This document shows positions 33,810 to 35,698 of a stretch of DNA of 35,698 bases, piece after piece. A model generated the notes under the pieces. The model was not told the origin of the DNA. It ran no database searches and worked only from the letters and a program-made list of their open reading frames with translations. The stretch comes from Flammeovirgaceae bacterium BBD 1991-12 (GTDB taxonomy: Bacteria > Bacteroidota > Bacteroidia > Cytophagales > Cyclobacteriaceae): the NCBI GenBank assembly GCA_001657315.1, contig LYSV01000062.1, forward strand, positions 1 to 35,698. The letters run 5' to 3'. The position numbers and the translations under genes were made by a program. Position 1 is the first letter of the stretch. Each line of letters begins with the position of its first letter.

Positions 33810-35456
33810 TCACTTTTTCAAGGCATTCAGCACCCGCTGTCTCTTTCCCCGTTTTTCCATTTCCCGGATAACATCTTTCCGGGTGGTCCTTTTTTTCAGA
33901 TCTACCTCAAAGCCCATGCGAATGTTAAAGGTACGGGTATACGGACTCTCTGCATCGTGTAAAAAGTTATACATGAGTTGAACGGTGCCCTTTACATGAC
34001 GGGCTATGTTATACCGGTTTCCAATGCCGGCATAGGCTCCATACACCCACTCTCTTGTACTTTCATCCCCTTTGCCCGAAACAGGAACATTGGCACGGAT
34101 CTGCTCTCCGGAAAAGCGGACATAAAAACCTTTAAAAAACCGGTAGGTGGTGGCCAGTCTGGGTCCGTATACAGGGCTATCTGTCTGGAGTCTGGTTTTA
34201 TCATTATTGAACCGGATCCTGTACATATAGCCGCCGTAAATATGCCATCTGTCATTCAGCATGAACCCTATGTAAGGCGCCAGGTCCAGCCGGGTAACCT
34301 CATCACGGGAGACCTCCAGGTTAGTCCCCAGGATCATTCGATCTTTCAGCGGCCATTCCGTGGCATCAGGTATGTCCGCAAGCGACCTCAACGTATCCAT
34401 TTTAAGGTTTAAAAGCTCCTTTTGCGCATTTTCTACCTGACTTTTATATTCCACCAGCTTTTGATTAGCCACGTACTTCGACTTTTCCATGATGCGCTGT
34501 TTTACAAACTCCGGGTCGTTGTACTGTTTTGCCTGTACCAGATACTCTCGTTGCAGCTCCAGGTATTCTTCATGTTCCTGTCTGGCCTGTTCCAGGGCGC
34601 CTTTGTGCTCCTCAAGGCCAGCGATCTCATCGAAGTTGTTGCTCATTTCCTGTCCTGCTTTCTCTTCTACGCTGGTAAAGTCTCCCTCTTTCACGGCCTG
34701 TGCTTCTTCCGCATAGCGCTCCCCTTCACTACTTAATTCACTGACCTTGTCGAGTTCACCGGAAATATCATCCATATGCACCGCTTCCTTTGCCTTTTCA
34801 AGTTCCGCTATAGGCATATCCTGTATTTCGGCTACTTCCTGCTGCACCTTATCCAGCTTGAGCTCTTCTTTAAGCTCTCCGGTATCGACAAGCTCATCGG
34901 GCAGTGCCAGCCCAGTGTCCAGCTCTTTCATAGTTACTTTTTCGGTAATAGCTGATGTCTCCACACCGGCCAGATCCATTTCTTCAAGAGGTATCTCCTC
35001 ATGGACATCCGGAACGCTGACATCTGTCTTCTCACTGATATCGTTTTTCCATGATTGCAGCTTTTCTTTACCCTGCTCCTGCCAGGCAGTCATTTTCTCC
35101 GATATCTTTTCGTTGGGCAGGCTGGTGATGCTGTCAAGCGCCGTAAGATATTTTTCATGAGGAAGGTCCAGCGCCTTAAGGCTGTCTATTCTGGACTGGT
35201 AGTGCCTTTGCAGCGAGTCCAGCCTGTGATTGCTGAGACTAAGCTTGTCCAGCTTATCGAGTTGTGATTGCCAGGCCTGCTTCAGGGAATCGTTTTCTGG
35301 CGTGGAAAGGTTGATACGGGACAGACTATCCAGCTTTGTACGGAGATGCTGCTGTACAGAATCCATAGAGTGGCGATTATCGTCAGCGTTGTGATGCTGT
35401 GAAAGAACCGCTCTGAAAAACAGCAATGATCCGATGAGGAGGAGGTATTTTAACAT
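33810..35456 (-). CDS. Exported coiled-coil protein with C-terminal beta-rich (barrel-like) domain
   Basis: A 548-residue protein with an N-terminal signal peptide (LKYLLLIGSLLFFRAVLSQ). Residues about 25-345 are strongly helical and charged, with repeats of the type LDSLSRINLS / LDKLDKLSL / RIDSLKALDL near the N-terminus, then Glu/Lys-rich coiled coil. From about residue 355 the protein has alternating polar/hydrophobic strands (RMILGTNLEVSRDEVTR, LAPYIGFMLNDRWHIYGGYMY, TYRFFKGFYVRFSGEQIRA) as in outer-membrane barrels or porin-like domains, ending in a basic tail (REMEKRGKRQRVL). I do not recognise a named family. The likely location is the outer membrane, with the coiled coil in the periplasm. 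Confidence 0.6.
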   Translation of the reverse strand: MLKYLLLIGSLLFFRAVLSQHHNADDNRHSMDSVQQHLRTKLDSLSRINLSTPENDSLKQAWQSQLDKLDKLSLSNHRLDSLQRHYQSRIDSLKALDLPHEKYLTALDSITSLPNEKISEKMTAWQEQGKEKLQSWKNDISEKTDVSVPDVHEEIPLEEMDLAGVETSAITEKVTMKELDTGLALPDELVDTGELKEELKLDKVQQEVAEIQDMPIAELEKAKEAVHMDDISGELDKVSELSSEGERYAEEAQAVKEGDFTSVEEKAGQEMSNNFDEIAGLEEHKGALEQARQEHEEYLELQREYLVQAKQYNDPEFVKQRIMEKSKYVANQKLVEYKSQVENAQKELLNLKMDTLRSLADIPDATEWPLKDRMILGTNLEVSRDEVTRLDLAPYIGFMLNDRWHIYGGYMYRIRFNNDKTRLQTDSPVYGPRLATTYRFFKGFYVRFSGEQIRANVPVSGKGDESTREWVYGAYAGIGNRYNIARHVKGTVQLMYNFLHDAESPYTRTFNIRMGFEVDLKKRTTRKDVIREMEKRGKRQRVLNALKK

Positions 35457-35617
35457 GCCGGAAAGTATGATTAAAAATAATCAAAAAATGATTGGATGCC
35501 GAGGAAACACAGGACGGAATACAGTATGGAGATGGATTATTTTTAGACAATGCGGATGCATTTCAAATTGTCGCGTTGCATTAAACCCGTTAAGTCATAT
35601 CGCAACATAGTGAAGAT

Positions 35618-35665
35618 ATCTTTGCCACAAAGAAAAGACACGTTTACCTGCTTCGGGGCAAAGAT
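35618..35665. repeat. Inverted repeat at the right edge
   Basis: ATCTTTGCC (35618-35626) is mirrored exactly by GGCAAAGAT (35657-35665) with 30 bases between. The left arm overlaps a TATCTTTG match (35617-35624) to the -7 box, so it may belong to the promoter of a gene starting beyond the window. The gap 35457-35698 holds no gene that I can see. Confidence 0.4.
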
Positions 35666-35698
35666 CTCTCCGTTTACACTACGAGATGACTAAAAAAA

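Noticed and set aside
1-35698. CRISPR array, tRNA or rRNA gene
   Set aside because: No regularly spaced direct repeats and no cloverleaf or rRNA sequence were recognised by eye; no computation was available to confirm this.

Overview
The window looks like a chromosomal segment of a Bacteroidota member, most likely of the Cytophagales/Fulvivirga type. The reasons are these. Ribosome-binding sites are weak or absent. Several good matches to the Bacteroidota -7 promoter box (TAnnTTTG) sit just upstream of start codons. Protein families and fusions typical of the phylum are present: the alpha/beta-hydrolase-OsmC fusion, PAS kinases with an HDLRAPLSS H-box, an NqrM-like small protein next to a GEGNGG-type phosphohexomutase, and class I ManA with a long N-terminal domain. 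The lineage is inferred from protein character; no rRNA or tRNA gene is present to confirm it.

Layout. Positions 1-1803 hold the 3' end of an ATP-grasp ligase-like gene, a LysE-type exporter and, convergent to it, a DUF4230 membrane-anchored protein. Positions 1882-5634 encode a full-length fused 5-oxoprolinase. Positions 5663-6339 are a VapBC-like PIN/ribbon-helix-helix pair on the minus strand. Positions 6441-12487 are a minus-strand block: K+/H+-type antiporter with TrkA domains, a membrane PAS histidine kinase, glycyl-tRNA synthetase and an MtfA-like metallopeptidase. MazG follows at 12565-13389. Then come plus-strand genes for an NqrM-like protein, phosphohexomutase (GlmM type) and a cysteine desulfurase overlapping it by 4 bases. 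From 16643 to 22227 the minus strand carries a secreted protein, ferrochelatase, and a likely operon of multi-PAS histidine kinase, GNAT-fold protein and VTT-domain membrane protein. Positions 22384-26424 hold the hydrolase-OsmC fusion, a DJ-1/PfpI lipoprotein, a radical SAM (SPL-like) protein and a methyltransferase.

The stretch from about 26500 to 30700 is visibly richer in A+T and is the accessory part of the window. It holds a DUF4160/DUF2442 pair, a UbiA-like membrane protein, a small helical protein under its own promoter, a Bro-N/DinD-like protein and a decayed IS1595-family transposase. The ancestral stop codon of that transposase overlaps the DinD-like start codon by one base. This is the most unusual arrangement in the window and suggests a passenger gene retained after its transposase died.

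The last part (30787-33502) is a sugar locus: a GntR/UTRA regulator, a two-domain mannose-6-phosphate isomerase, and directly behind it a 52-codon ORF that may be a broken sugar transporter. It is followed by an imperfect palindrome of CGCAAAG-type repeats and, on the minus strand, a 548-residue exported protein with a long coiled coil and a C-terminal beta-rich (probably outer-membrane barrel) domain.
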